Shown here in pieces: positions 26,046 to 35,053 of a DNA stretch of 64,000 nt (its first letter is position 1; every line of letters begins with the position of its first letter). Source of the stretch: Serinicoccus sediminis. GTDB lineage: Bacteria; Actinomycetota; Actinomycetes; Actinomycetales; Dermatophilaceae. The translations under genes were made by a program, and so were the position numbers. The stretch covers positions 121,182 through 185,181 of the forward strand of contig NZ_SDVA01000008.1 of the NCBI RefSeq assembly GCF_004153545.1, given 5' to 3'. Under the pieces are notes generated by a model that ran no database searches, was not told the origin of the DNA, and saw only the letters and a program-made list of their open reading frames with translations.

Positions 26046-26060
26046 GAAGCGAACGTTACA
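26026..26060. promoter_or_regulatory. twin TetR operators in the divergent promoter
   Basis: TGAAACGATCGTTTCA at 26026-26041 is a perfect 16-base palindrome. TGAAGCGAACGTTACA at 26045-26060 is a degenerate copy that matches at 13 of 16 positions. Their centres are 19 bases apart. The second overlaps the putative -10 boxes of both genes, TACACT (26057-26062) for the regulator and TAACGT (complement of 26053-26058) for the permease. Confidence 0.75.
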
Positions 26061-26068
26061 CTCTTCTC

Positions 26069-26653
26069 ATGGCAGTGGAGCAGACCCGGTCCCGGATCCT
26101 CGACGCGGCGGAGTCGTTGTTCTTCAGCGACGGCATAGCGGTCACCGGGGTGGACCGGGTCGCGGAGGTCGCCGGTGTCTCGGTCGTCACCCTCTACAAG
26201 CACATGGGCAGCAAGGACGGCCTGCTCGCGGAGGTGCTGCGACGCCGGCTGGACCGGTGGCGCGCGACCTGGGAGCGCGAGGTCGGCGCGCAGACCGAGC
26301 CGAGGGACAAGGTGCTGGCCGTGTTCAGCGCGGTCACCGCATACCGGGACGACTCGACGCCCGCCCAGTGGTGCTCGTTCCTGTCGACCGCCTCCGAGCG
26401 ACCGACCGACGCCGGCGGTGGGGCGGACCCTGCCGCCGAGCTGGTGGCGGCGGACACCGAGGGGCTGCGGACGAGGCTGCGCGAGCTGGCCGAGGTAGCG
26501 GACCCCGCACGGGTCGACGAGGTCGTCGACACCGTCCTGCTCGTCTACAACGGTGTCCTGGCCAGCCTGTTGCGCGGGCACCCGCAGGACCCCGCCGGCC
26601 GGGCCCGTGAGGTGGCGCGGGCCGCCCTGGGGTGGGGGCCCGTCCCGGGCTGA
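26069..26653 (+). CDS. TetR-family repressor
   Basis: The 194-residue protein has an N-terminal TetR domain (SRILDAAESLFFSDGIAVTG, then VAEVAGVSVVTLYKHMGSKDGLL), with the recognition helix at about residues 35-45. The all-helical C-terminal domain contains two Trp-rich helices that could form a ligand pocket. It should bind the adjacent palindromes and repress both itself and the divergent MFS gene until an effector binds. The ATG lies 6 bases after TACACT, so the message is probably leaderless. Confidence 0.85.
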   Translation: MAVEQTRSRILDAAESLFFSDGIAVTGVDRVAEVAGVSVVTLYKHMGSKDGLLAEVLRRRLDRWRATWEREVGAQTEPRDKVLAVFSAVTAYRDDSTPAQWCSFLSTASERPTDAGGGADPAAELVAADTEGLRTRLRELAEVADPARVDEVVDTVLLVYNGVLASLLRGHPQDPAGRAREVARAALGWGPVPG

Positions 26654-26705
26654 GGTGACTCACCCCACGGCGCGCCGGGGCCGGTCGTTTGTGACGATGG
26701 TCGGC

Positions 26706-27968
26706 ATGGCACGCGACATCGACATCGCCCTCTTCGGCGCCACCGGCTTCGTGGGCCGGCTGGTCGCCGAGCACCTCGTGCAGACCGCACCCGAGGGGGT
26801 GGTGGTCGCCCTGGCGGGACGCTCGCTGGAACGGCTCGAGCAGGTCCGGACGGGGCTGGGGCCGGGAGCTGAGGGGTGGCCGCTGGTCGTGGCCGACTCC
26901 GGTGACCCCGCCACCCTGCGAGCCCTCGCCGGACGGTCCCGCGTCGTGGTGAGCACTGTCGGGCCCTACCAGCGGCACGGCATACCCGTGGTCGAGGCGT
27001 GCGCGGCCGCCGGCACCGACTACTGCGACCTCACCGGCGAGGTGCTCTTCGTCCGCGAGGTGGTCGACCGGTTCCACGAGCAGGCGCGGGAGACCGGGGC
27101 GCGGATCGTGGTGTCGTGCGGCTTCGACTCGGTGCCCTCCGACCTGGGGGTGCACCTGGTCCACCGCGCGGCGCAGGCGGACGGTGCCGGCGGGCTCACG
27201 GACACCACCCTGTGGGCGCGCGAGGGGAAGGGCGGGTTCAGCGGCGGCACCGTCGACTCGCTGCGGGTGCAGGTGCAGCGCACCCGCGAGGACCCGGCGC
27301 TGCGCCGCGTGGTCGGTGACCCCTTCGCGCTGAGCGGCGGCCACCGTGGCGCGCCGGGCCAGCGCGAGCACTGGCGCCCCTTCGTCGAGGAGCACAGCGG
27401 GCGGTGGGCCGCCCCCTTCTTCATGGCCCCCTACAACACCCGGGTCGTGCGTCGCTCCGACGCGCTGCGCGACGGTGCCTACGGTCCTCGCTTCCGCTAC
27501 CGCGAGCTGGTCGCCACCGGGCGTGGGCTGCGCGGCCGGTGGCGCGCCCACGCCATGGTCGCCGCGATCGGCGGGCTCATGGGAGCGATGGCGACACCCG
27601 GGCTCGGCGGCATCGTCGACCGGCTCCTGCCCTCACCGGGAGAGGGCCCGAGCCGGGAGCAGCGCGAGGCCGGGTCGTTCCGCACCGAGACCATGACGAC
27701 GACGGAGGACGGCTCGAGGTATGCCGCGACCGTCGCCGCCCAGGGGGACCCGGGCTATGCCGCCACGTCCGTGCAGCTGGGGCAGTCGGCCCTGGTGCTG
27801 CTCGCGACCCGCGGCGGTGAGGGCCGGGAGGGCGGCGTGCTGACCCCGGCGGTGGCGCTCGGTGACGAGCTGGTCGATGCCCTGCGCGCGCAGGGGTTCA
27901 CCCTCGAGGTGGCGCGGACCGGCCCGGTGGTGCCAGCGGCGGCGGCCGCCCCGGCCGGGCCTTCGTGA
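26706..27968 (+). CDS. saccharopine dehydrogenase-like NAD(P)-binding protein (trans-acting enoyl reductase type)
   Basis: The 420-residue protein opens with the Rossmann motif ALFGATGFVGRLVAEHL and contains VVSTVGPYQRHG, ACAAAGTDYCDLTGE and GFDSVPSDLG. These are characteristic of the actinobacterial Sccpdh family that includes Mycobacterium Rv2449c and Rv2953. Family members act as reductases on lipid-linked substrates; here the substrate is unknown. The ATG at 26706 follows GACGAT by seven bases; an ATG at 26697 is an alternative. The stop overlaps the next gene by GTGA. Confidence 0.8.
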   Translation: MARDIDIALFGATGFVGRLVAEHLVQTAPEGVVVALAGRSLERLEQVRTGLGPGAEGWPLVVADSGDPATLRALAGRSRVVVSTVGPYQRHGIPVVEACAAAGTDYCDLTGEVLFVREVVDRFHEQARETGARIVVSCGFDSVPSDLGVHLVHRAAQADGAGGLTDTTLWAREGKGGFSGGTVDSLRVQVQRTREDPALRRVVGDPFALSGGHRGAPGQREHWRPFVEEHSGRWAAPFFMAPYNTRVVRRSDALRDGAYGPRFRYRELVATGRGLRGRWRAHAMVAAIGGLMGAMATPGLGGIVDRLLPSPGEGPSREQREAGSFRTETMTTTEDGSRYAATVAAQGDPGYAATSVQLGQSALVLLATRGGEGREGGVLTPAVALGDELVDALRAQGFTLEVARTGPVVPAAAAAPAGPS

Positions 27969-28324
27969 CCGGGTCGGGGTCGGGCACCGGTGGTCCGGGA
28001 AAGGGTGAGGACGAGCGCTGGTTGGTCGTCGACGGGCGGCGGTGGCGGCGCCAGGATCCGTCACTGCCGGCCGACGTAGCGGCTCGGCTGCTGTCGCACC
28101 TGGGCCGGGGCCGGTCGGGCGTGCGGGCGCTGCGGCGCCGTGGGGACGACCCGGCGCCGGCCCGACGGCGGGTCGACCTGGCCAAGCATGGGCTGGGGGA
28201 GCGTGGCGACCCCTGGTGGGAGCAGGACGAGCAGCAGCGACGAGAGCGCTGGGAGCTGGCGCTCCGGGAGCTGGACGCGCTGGACGACGCCGAACCGGAT
28301 GCAGGCGAGGGCGGCGGGGCCTGA
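27965..28324 (+). CDS. small conserved actinobacterial protein (annotated elsewhere as biopolymer transporter Tol)
   Basis: The 119-residue soluble protein is rich in Arg and Glu. It contains RWLVVDGRRWRRQDPSLP, a central helix ending LAKHGLGERGDPWWE, and a C-terminal acidic tail. I recognise this pattern from small actinobacterial proteins often labelled biopolymer transporter Tol, a name without functional support. There is no signal or membrane segment. The GTG start overlaps the preceding stop, so expression follows the reductase-like gene. Confidence 0.6.
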   Translation: MTGSGSGTGGPGKGEDERWLVVDGRRWRRQDPSLPADVAARLLSHLGRGRSGVRALRRRGDDPAPARRRVDLAKHGLGERGDPWWEQDEQQRRERWELALRELDALDDAEPDAGEGGGA

Positions 28325-28341
28325 GGTCTCCGACGTATCGG

Positions 28342-29760
28342 TCAGTGCCGGCCGAGGAGCCAGCCGACGAAGCCCGGCCGCTCGCGCGGGACCGCCGAGG
28401 CGACGGTGCCCTGGGCCGCGGCAGCCATGGCGGTCTGCTCCGCCTCGCGGGCGGCGGTGGCAGCATACTCCGCCTGGGCCGCGGCGACGTAGCCCTCCGG
28501 CGTGACGAAGGGGAGCTCGGCGGCACCGATGTCGCCGCTGCGTAGGTCCACCTGCTCGCTGAGGTAGCGCAGGCCCACGACGAAGGTCGCCGCGAAGGGG
28601 ACAGCGAGGAACGCTCCGATGATGCCGAAGAGCGTGCTGCCGCCGGCGACCGCCAGCAGGACGATGCCGGGGTGCATCTGCATGCTGCGGCCCTGCAGCA
28701 TCGGCTGCAGCACGTTGCCCTCGATCTGCTGCACCAGGAGGACGAGGCCCAGGACGATGAGCGCGCTGGTGAGCCCTTGGGTGACGAGCGCGACGAGGAC
28801 GGCGATGCCGCCGGCGACGACCGCGCCCACGATGGGGATGAAGCCGCCGAGGAAGGTGAGCACCGCCAGCGTGAGCGCGAGCGGCACCTGGAGGATGAGC
28901 AGCCCGGCGCCGATGAGGACGGCGTCGGCGGCGCTGACGATGGCCTGGGTGCGGATGAAGCCGCCGAGGGTGCCCCACATGCGGCTCAGCACCTCGGTGA
29001 GGTGCCGCCCGACCGTGCGCCCGGTGGTGCGACGTACCCAGGGGAGGAACTGCGGGCCGTCCTTGAGGAAGAAGAAGAGCAGCACGAGCATGAGGGCCAG
29101 GGTCACGAGGGCGGACCCCACCGCACCGAGACCGGAGGCGACCGCGCCGGCGGTCTCGCTGCTGCGCTCCTGGATCCAGGAGACCCCGGAGTTGAGGTAC
29201 TCGTCGACCTGCGCGTCGTCCAGGTTGAGCGGGGGTCCGCTGATCCAGCTGCGGACCTGGCCGACGCCCTCTCTCGCCTGCTGGAAGATCTCCCGGGACT
29301 GGGTGGCGATGGACGGGACGAGACCGGCGACCACCCCGGCGAGCACGGCGAGGGACAGCAGCAGGGTGAGGACGGTCGCCAGGCTCGACGGGAGCCCGAT
29401 CCGTCGCCCGAGCGCGACGACGGGAGCCAGGACCGTCGCGACGATGAGGGCGAGCAGGATCGGCAGGACACCGAACCAGACCTTCTCGAGGATCCACCAG
29501 AGCAGCCACAGGGCCACCGCCACGATGATGAGACGCAGCGACCACGCGGTGACGAACCTGAAGCCGTCCCCGATGACCCGGATGCGGTCGACGCCGACGT
29601 TGGTCGTCGGTGCCGGTGGCCCGTCGGGCCGCCGGTGGCTCCCGGGCACGGTGGGTGGCCGGTGACCCGGCTCGGCGGCCGGCTCCTCGGCCTGGACGTC
29701 GAGCGAGGCGGCGGCGCGCGCCTCGTGCGGAAGGTCGTGGGTGGGCATGTCCTGCAGCAT
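28342..29760 (-). CDS. AI-2E family transporter
   Basis: The 472-residue protein has an N-terminal cytosolic stretch of about 75 Pro-rich residues, then eight hydrophobic helices. Family features are VTAWSLRLIIVAVALWLLW, the FFFLKDGPQFLPW segment and the conserved GGFIPIVGAVVAGG with QQIEGNVLQPMLQG. The C-terminal tail is Ala/Glu-rich. Proteins of this family were named for autoinducer-2 export, but others are Na+/H+ antiporters, so the substrate is not settled. ATGs at 29760 and 29748 are both possible; neither has a strong ribosome site. Confidence 0.82.
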   Translation of the reverse strand: MLQDMPTHDLPHEARAAASLDVQAEEPAAEPGHRPPTVPGSHRRPDGPPAPTTNVGVDRIRVIGDGFRFVTAWSLRLIIVAVALWLLWWILEKVWFGVLPILLALIVATVLAPVVALGRRIGLPSSLATVLTLLLSLAVLAGVVAGLVPSIATQSREIFQQAREGVGQVRSWISGPPLNLDDAQVDEYLNSGVSWIQERSSETAGAVASGLGAVGSALVTLALMLVLLFFFLKDGPQFLPWVRRTTGRTVGRHLTEVLSRMWGTLGGFIRTQAIVSAADAVLIGAGLLILQVPLALTLAVLTFLGGFIPIVGAVVAGGIAVLVALVTQGLTSALIVLGLVLLVQQIEGNVLQPMLQGRSMQMHPGIVLLAVAGGSTLFGIIGAFLAVPFAATFVVGLRYLSEQVDLRSGDIGAAELPFVTPEGYVAAAQAEYAATAAREAEQTAMAAAAQGTVASAVPRERPGFVGWLLGRH

Positions 29761-29797
29761 AGGTTCGACACCGGTCCGCGGCAGCGTCAGGGGCCGG

Positions 29798-31696
29798 TCA
29801 GCCCGTGGTCCGCACCCGCATGTTGCTCTCGAAGTACGCACCCAGCTCCTGCGTGGCGGTGAGCGGGAAGACGGCCGAGACGTACTGGTCCGGCCGCACG
29901 ACGACGACCACGCCCTCCCGGGACAGGCCCCGCTCGACGAAGATGTCGGTGTCCGTCCAGGCGCTGGGCGCCGCGGCGAAGACCTTCTCCCAGTCGGTGA
30001 GGCCCAGCGGCCCGCTCCGGGGGAGGAACACCTCCGGGACCTGACCGAGGTCGACGTCCTCGTAGGCCTGCTGGTAGACCACCTTGACGTCGAACACGGC
30101 GTCCGGGTCGGCCCCCTCCGGCGTGAACCGGGAGACCGGGGACTCCGACGACGCCACCCACGCGGCCCAGTCGGAGAGCGCCGAGGCCTCGCCGGCGGCG
30201 GGCGCGTCGGCGAACGCGTAGATGCGCCACCGCCCGTCCGCCCGCGCGTGGTGCCCCAGGTGCACGGCGTTGCCGTCGCACACCCGGACCACCTCGGCGG
30301 ACTTGAGGCGCTTGCCGAGCGGGAACCCCTCGGCGAGGCTCTGGTGGCCGGTGTCCGCGACGAGGGTGGAGGGCGCGTACTGCGTCATGAAGCCGGAGGG
30401 GAACTCGGCGGTGCCGAGGTAGAAGGTGGCCAGCTCGGAGGGGTCGGAGATGTCCTGCGGCTTGCGCGCCATGAGGGAGGACCACTCGCGGTCGAAGTCG
30501 ATGAGCTGCTGCGCGACCGGTTGCCGCTCGGCGGAGTAGGTCGCGAGCAGCGACTCGGGGCTGAGCCCGGTGAGCACGTGGCCGAGCTTCCACCCCAGGT
30601 TGAAGCCGTCCTGCATCGAGACGTTCATGCCCTGGCCGGCCTTGGCGCTGTGCGTGTGGCAGGCGTCCCCGGTGAGGAAGACGCGGGGCGCCCGGTCGAC
30701 GCCCTCGGGCACGTCGTCGAACTTGTCGGTGACCCGGTGGCCGACCTCGTAGACGCTGTGCCAGGCGACCTGCTTCACGTCGATCGAGTAGGGGTGCAGG
30801 ATCTCGTTGGCCCGACGGATGATGTCCTCGATGGGGGTGCGCCGGATCGCGTGGTCGGGGTCCTCCGGGGACTCACCGAGGTCGATGTACATCCGGCTGA
30901 GGTAGCCCCCCTCGCGTGGGATGTGCAGGATGTTGCCCGCCTCCGCGTTGATCGCGCACTTGGTGCGCCAGTCGGGGAAGTCGGTGTTGACGAGCACGTC
31001 CATCACGCCCCAGGCGTGGGCGGCCGACTTCCCGGTATGCCGCCGCCCGATCGCCTCGCGCACGCCGCTGCGCGCGCCGTCGCAGCCCACGACATACCTC
31101 GCCCGGACCGTGCGCTCCTCGCCCTCCCGGTCGCCGGCGACGTGGCGGAGCCGCACCTCGACGGGGTGCTCGCCCTCCTCGTGCACCGTCAGCCCGAGGA
31201 ACTCGACGCCGTAGTCCGGGACGATCCGGCCGGGGCCGTTGCGCGCGGCCTCGGCGAAGTAGTCGAGCACGCGGGCCTGGTTGACGATGAGGTGCGGGAA
31301 CTCGCTGATCTTGAACGCGTAGTCCTCGGTCCGGGCGGTGCGGACGATGTTCTCCGGGTGCTCGGGGTCGGGGCCCCAGAAGTTCATGTAGGCGATGTTG
31401 TAGGCCTCCGCGACGATGCGTTCGGCGAACCCGAAGGCCTGGAAGGTCTCGACGCTGCGCGGCTGGATGCCGTCCGCCTGCCCTAGCGGCAGCCGGCCCT
31501 CCCGCCGCTCGATGATCCGGGTGGACACCTGGGGGAACTGCGAGAGCTGCGCCGCGAGCAGCATGCCCGCCGGCCCGGACCCCACGAGCAGCACGTCGGT
31601 CACGTCCGGCAGGTCCGCAGGCCGGTCCACCCCGGTGCCCGCCGCCTCCTGCACGCGCGGGTCGCCCGAGACGTAGCCGTGGTGGTGGAACTGCAT
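29798..31696 (-). CDS. FAD-dependent phenol hydroxylase similar to 3-hydroxybenzoate 4-monooxygenase
   Basis: The 632-residue flavoprotein starts MQFHHHGYVSGDP and has the FAD loop VGSGPAGMLLAAQL (about 38-51), the DG motif RYVVGCDGARSGVR, and GDACHTHSAKAGQGMN (about 340), followed by a thioredoxin-like C-terminal domain ending QYVSAVFPL. These features follow MobA (3-hydroxybenzoate 4-hydroxylase) closely along the full length. The enzyme should use NAD(P)H and O2 to add an ortho hydroxyl to a phenol. Its divergent position beside homoprotocatechuate ring-cleavage genes suggests 3- (or 4-) hydroxyphenylacetate as substrate, giving 3,4-dihydroxyphenylacetate; this is an inference. Confidence 0.82.
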   Translation of the reverse strand: MQFHHHGYVSGDPRVQEAAGTGVDRPADLPDVTDVLLVGSGPAGMLLAAQLSQFPQVSTRIIERREGRLPLGQADGIQPRSVETFQAFGFAERIVAEAYNIAYMNFWGPDPEHPENIVRTARTEDYAFKISEFPHLIVNQARVLDYFAEAARNGPGRIVPDYGVEFLGLTVHEEGEHPVEVRLRHVAGDREGEERTVRARYVVGCDGARSGVREAIGRRHTGKSAAHAWGVMDVLVNTDFPDWRTKCAINAEAGNILHIPREGGYLSRMYIDLGESPEDPDHAIRRTPIEDIIRRANEILHPYSIDVKQVAWHSVYEVGHRVTDKFDDVPEGVDRAPRVFLTGDACHTHSAKAGQGMNVSMQDGFNLGWKLGHVLTGLSPESLLATYSAERQPVAQQLIDFDREWSSLMARKPQDISDPSELATFYLGTAEFPSGFMTQYAPSTLVADTGHQSLAEGFPLGKRLKSAEVVRVCDGNAVHLGHHARADGRWRIYAFADAPAAGEASALSDWAAWVASSESPVSRFTPEGADPDAVFDVKVVYQQAYEDVDLGQVPEVFLPRSGPLGLTDWEKVFAAAPSAWTDTDIFVERGLSREGVVVVVRPDQYVSAVFPLTATQELGAYFESNMRVRTTG

Positions 31697-31872
31697 GGGT
31701 GGTGACTCCTTCGTCGACCGGGTGACGGATGGACGCCGTCGGGGTACGGGATGTCAGCATCGCACGGGAGGTCGAGGCACGGACCGGGCCCTCGGACGCG
31801 TCCGGCCCACGGTTCGGCGACGGCGCGACGTCGGGCTACGGTCTAGCCATGATGATGAGCGAGGGAGCTCCG

Positions 31873-33438
31873 ATGTCGGCAGACCAGACCGCGTCCGGCG
31901 CTGGTGGCGGAGACCGGACGGGGGACCCGGACCCGCGCTTCGCCGCCCTGCCGGGCCGGCCCGGCAAGATCATCGCCGTCCACCTGAGCTACGGCTCACG
32001 GGCAGACCAGCGCGGTCGCCGTCCGGAGGCACCGTCCTACTTCCTCAAGCCGTCCAGCTCCGTGGCGCCCACGCAGGGCACCGTGGAGCGCCCGGCCGGG
32101 ACCGAGCTGCTCGCCTTCGAGGGCGAGGTGGCTCTCGTCATCGGCCGGCCCGCGCGGCACGTCACCGAGGAGGAGGCGTGGTCGCACGTGGGCTGGGTGA
32201 CCGCCGCCAACGACCTCGGCCTCTACGACCTCCGCGCCAACGACAAGGGGTCCAACACCCGCTCCAAGGGCCGCGACGGGTACACCCCGGTCGGACCGGG
32301 GCTCGTCGACGCGCGGCTCGTCGACCCCGCTGCACTCAGGGTGCGTACCTGGGTCAACGACGAGCTGGTGCAGGACGACACCACCGCGGGGTTGATCTTC
32401 TCGCTGCCGCAGATCGTCGCCGACCTCGCCCAGCACCTCACCCTGGAGACCGGGGACGTCATCCTCACGGGCACCCCTGCCGGCTCCTCGGTCCTCGCCC
32501 CCGGTGACGTCGTGGAGGTCGAGGTGGACGCCCCCACCGCCGAGGGCGCACCCACCAGCGGGCGGCTCGTCACCACGGTGGTCCAGGGGGAGGGCGGGTT
32601 CGACCCCGAGCTGGGCTCACTGCCCGCGGTCGACGACACCCAGCGCGCGGAGGCGTGGGGCTCCCGGGAGGCGGCCGGCCTGCCGGCGGAGGACACCTCC
32701 TCCATCGACGCCCCCGAGCACCAGGTCGCGACGCGCCCGGCCCTGGACCCGGACCTGCGCGAGCGGCTCCTGCAGGTGCCCGTCGCCGGGCTGTCGCAGC
32801 AGCTGCGGCAGCGCGGCCTCGACAACGTCACCATCGACGGCGTCCAGCCGCTGCACCCTGGCGCCAAGCTCGTCGGAGTGGCCCGCACCCTGCGCTTCGT
32901 GCCCAACCGCGAGGACCTCTTCCGCAGCCACGGCGGGGGCTACAACGCACAGAAGCGCGCCTTCGACGCCGTGGGCGAGGGCGAGGTCATCGTCATCGAG
33001 GCCCGCGGCGAGGCCGGCTCCGGGACCCTCGGGGACATCCTCGCCATCCGGGCCCACGCCAACGGTGCGGCCGGCATCGTCACCGACGGCGGGGTGCGCG
33101 ACCACGACGCCGTCGCCGCGGTCGGCATCCCCGTCTACAGCGCCGGGGCCCACCCCGCGGTCCTCGGCCGCCGCCACGTCCCCTGGGACCACGACCTCAC
33201 GATCGCCTGCGGCGGCACCACCGTGCAGCCCGGTGACATCCTCGTCGGTGACGCCGACGGCGTGGTCGTCATCCCGCCCGGCCTGGCCGAGGAGGTCGTC
33301 GACGCCGCGCTCGCCAAGGAGGCCGAGGACGCCTGGATCGCCGAACGGGTCGCGGAGGGCCATCCCGTCGACGGGCTCTTCCCGATGAACCCCGACTGGC
33401 GAGCCCGCTACGACACCTGGCTGCAGGAGCAGGGCTGA
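31873..33438 (+). CDS. FAH-RraA fusion: putative HpaG-type isomerase/decarboxylase
   Basis: The 521-residue protein joins two enzymes. Residues about 25-240 form a fumarylacetoacetate hydrolase domain with the metal ligands in FEGEVALVIGRP and NDLGLYDLRANDKG, and LILTGTP-like ending VILTGTPAGS. Residues about 290-500 form an RraA/HMG-aldolase domain with the D-X20-RD metal motif (GDILAIRAHANG through GGVRDHD). E. coli HpaG performs OPET decarboxylation and isomerisation with two FAH domains. Here the RraA half, a family with oxaloacetate-decarboxylase activity, may supply decarboxylation. GAGGGAG lies 5 bases before the ATG at 31873; earlier ATGs at 31849-31855 are less well placed. Confidence 0.82.
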   Translation: MSADQTASGAGGGDRTGDPDPRFAALPGRPGKIIAVHLSYGSRADQRGRRPEAPSYFLKPSSSVAPTQGTVERPAGTELLAFEGEVALVIGRPARHVTEEEAWSHVGWVTAANDLGLYDLRANDKGSNTRSKGRDGYTPVGPGLVDARLVDPAALRVRTWVNDELVQDDTTAGLIFSLPQIVADLAQHLTLETGDVILTGTPAGSSVLAPGDVVEVEVDAPTAEGAPTSGRLVTTVVQGEGGFDPELGSLPAVDDTQRAEAWGSREAAGLPAEDTSSIDAPEHQVATRPALDPDLRERLLQVPVAGLSQQLRQRGLDNVTIDGVQPLHPGAKLVGVARTLRFVPNREDLFRSHGGGYNAQKRAFDAVGEGEVIVIEARGEAGSGTLGDILAIRAHANGAAGIVTDGGVRDHDAVAAVGIPVYSAGAHPAVLGRRHVPWDHDLTIACGGTTVQPGDILVGDADGVVVIPPGLAEEVVDAALAKEAEDAWIAERVAEGHPVDGLFPMNPDWRARYDTWLQEQG

Positions 33439-33480
33439 GCACCCGATGACGCAGACACCGACCACCCCAGGAGGAGCATG

Positions 33481-35004
33481 ATGACCGACCCCACCGGCGC
33501 GGGGCACCGCCCCGCCGACCTGCCCGAGCGCATCCAGCACTACATCGACGGCGAGCTCGTCGACTCCGTGGACGGCGCGACCTTCGAGGTGCTCGACCCC
33601 GTCTCGAACGAGACGTACCTCAGCGCGGCGGCCGGCACGCAGGCGGACGTCGACCGTGCGGTCGCCGCCGCCCGACGGGCGTTCACCGAGGGACCGTGGC
33701 CGGGGATGCTGCCGCGCGAGCGCAGCCGCATCCTGCACCGGGTCGCGGACATCGTCGAGTCCCGGGACACCCGGCTCGCGGAGCTGGAGTCCTTCGACTC
33801 CGGGCTGCCGATCACCCAGGCGCTCGGCCAGGCCCGCCGGGCCGCGGAGAACTTCCGGTTCTTCGCCGACCTGGTGGTGGCCCAGGCCGACGACACCTAC
33901 AAGGTGCCCGGGCGCCAGGTGAACTACGTCAACCGCAAGCCCATCGGGGTGGCCGGCCTCATCACCCCCTGGAACACGCCGTTCATGCTGGAGTCCTGGA
34001 AGCTGGGCCCGGCGCTGGCGACGGGCAACACGGTGGTGCTGAAGCCGGCCGAGTTCACCCCGCTGTCGGCCTCGCTGTGGGCAGGGATCTTCGAGGAGGC
34101 GGGGGTGCCGCCGGGGGTCTTCAACCTGGTCAACGGTCTCGGGGAGGAGGCCGGGGACGCCCTGGTCAAGCACCCGGACGTGCCGCTCATCTCCTTCACC
34201 GGCGAGAGCCGCACCGGGCAGCTCATCTTCGCCAACGCGGCTCCCCACCTGAAGGGTCTGTCGATGGAGCTGGGCGGCAAGTCGCCGGCCGTCGTCTTCG
34301 CCGACGCCGACCTCGACGCCGCGATCGACGCGACCATCTTCGGCGTCTTCTCCCTCAACGGGGAGCGGTGCACCGCCGGCAGCCGGATCCTCGTGCAGCG
34401 CGAGGTCTACGGCGAGTTCGTCGAGCGGTATGCCGCTCAGGCCCGGCGCGTCGTCGTGGGGCACCCCCACGACGAGCGCACCGAGGTCGGCGCGCTGGTC
34501 CACCCCGAGCACTTCGACAAGGTGATGAGCTACATCGAGATCGGCCGCGGCGAGGGCCGGTTGGTCGCCGGCGGCGGCCGGCCCGAGGGCTTCGAGAGCG
34601 GCAACTTCGTCGCCCCGACGGTCTTCGTCGACGTCCCCCGTGACGCCCGGATCTTCCAGGAGGAGATCTTCGGGCCGGTGGTGGCGATCACCCCCTTCGA
34701 CACCGAGGAGGAGGCGCTCGAGCTGGCCAACGGGGTGAGGTACGGCCTGGCCGCCTACATCTGGACCAACGACCTGCGCCGCGCGCACACCTTCGCCCAG
34801 AGCGTGGAGGCGGGCATGGTGTGGCTCAACTCCAACAACGTCCGCGACCTGCGCACCCCCTTCGGCGGCGTCAAGGCCTCCGGCCTGGGGCACGAGGGCG
34901 GCTACCGGTCCATCGACTTCTACACCGACCAGCAGGCCGTGCACATCACCCTCGGTGGGGCCCACCACCCGACCTTCGGCAAGCACGACCCGGCCGACCG
35001 CTGA
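33481..35004 (+). CDS. hpaE: 5-carboxymethyl-2-hydroxymuconate semialdehyde dehydrogenase
   Basis: The 507-residue aldehyde dehydrogenase has the NAD-binding segment ITPWNTPFMLESWKLGPAL, the general-base Glu in MELGGKSP (about 263) and the catalytic Cys in NGERCTAGSR (about 297). In the context of an adjacent homoprotocatechuate dioxygenase it should oxidise the ring-cleavage product CHMS to 5-carboxymethyl-2-hydroxymuconate. Two adjacent ATGs follow AGGAGG (33469-33474); 33481 has the better spacing of 6, and 33478 remains possible. Confidence 0.87.
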   Translation: MTDPTGAGHRPADLPERIQHYIDGELVDSVDGATFEVLDPVSNETYLSAAAGTQADVDRAVAAARRAFTEGPWPGMLPRERSRILHRVADIVESRDTRLAELESFDSGLPITQALGQARRAAENFRFFADLVVAQADDTYKVPGRQVNYVNRKPIGVAGLITPWNTPFMLESWKLGPALATGNTVVLKPAEFTPLSASLWAGIFEEAGVPPGVFNLVNGLGEEAGDALVKHPDVPLISFTGESRTGQLIFANAAPHLKGLSMELGGKSPAVVFADADLDAAIDATIFGVFSLNGERCTAGSRILVQREVYGEFVERYAAQARRVVVGHPHDERTEVGALVHPEHFDKVMSYIEIGRGEGRLVAGGGRPEGFESGNFVAPTVFVDVPRDARIFQEEIFGPVVAITPFDTEEEALELANGVRYGLAAYIWTNDLRRAHTFAQSVEAGMVWLNSNNVRDLRTPFGGVKASGLGHEGGYRSIDFYTDQQAVHITLGGAHHPTFGKHDPADR

Positions 35005-35053
35005 CCGCCCACCCCGAGCAGCCCCGACCACCCCGACCTCGCAAGGACGCGAC

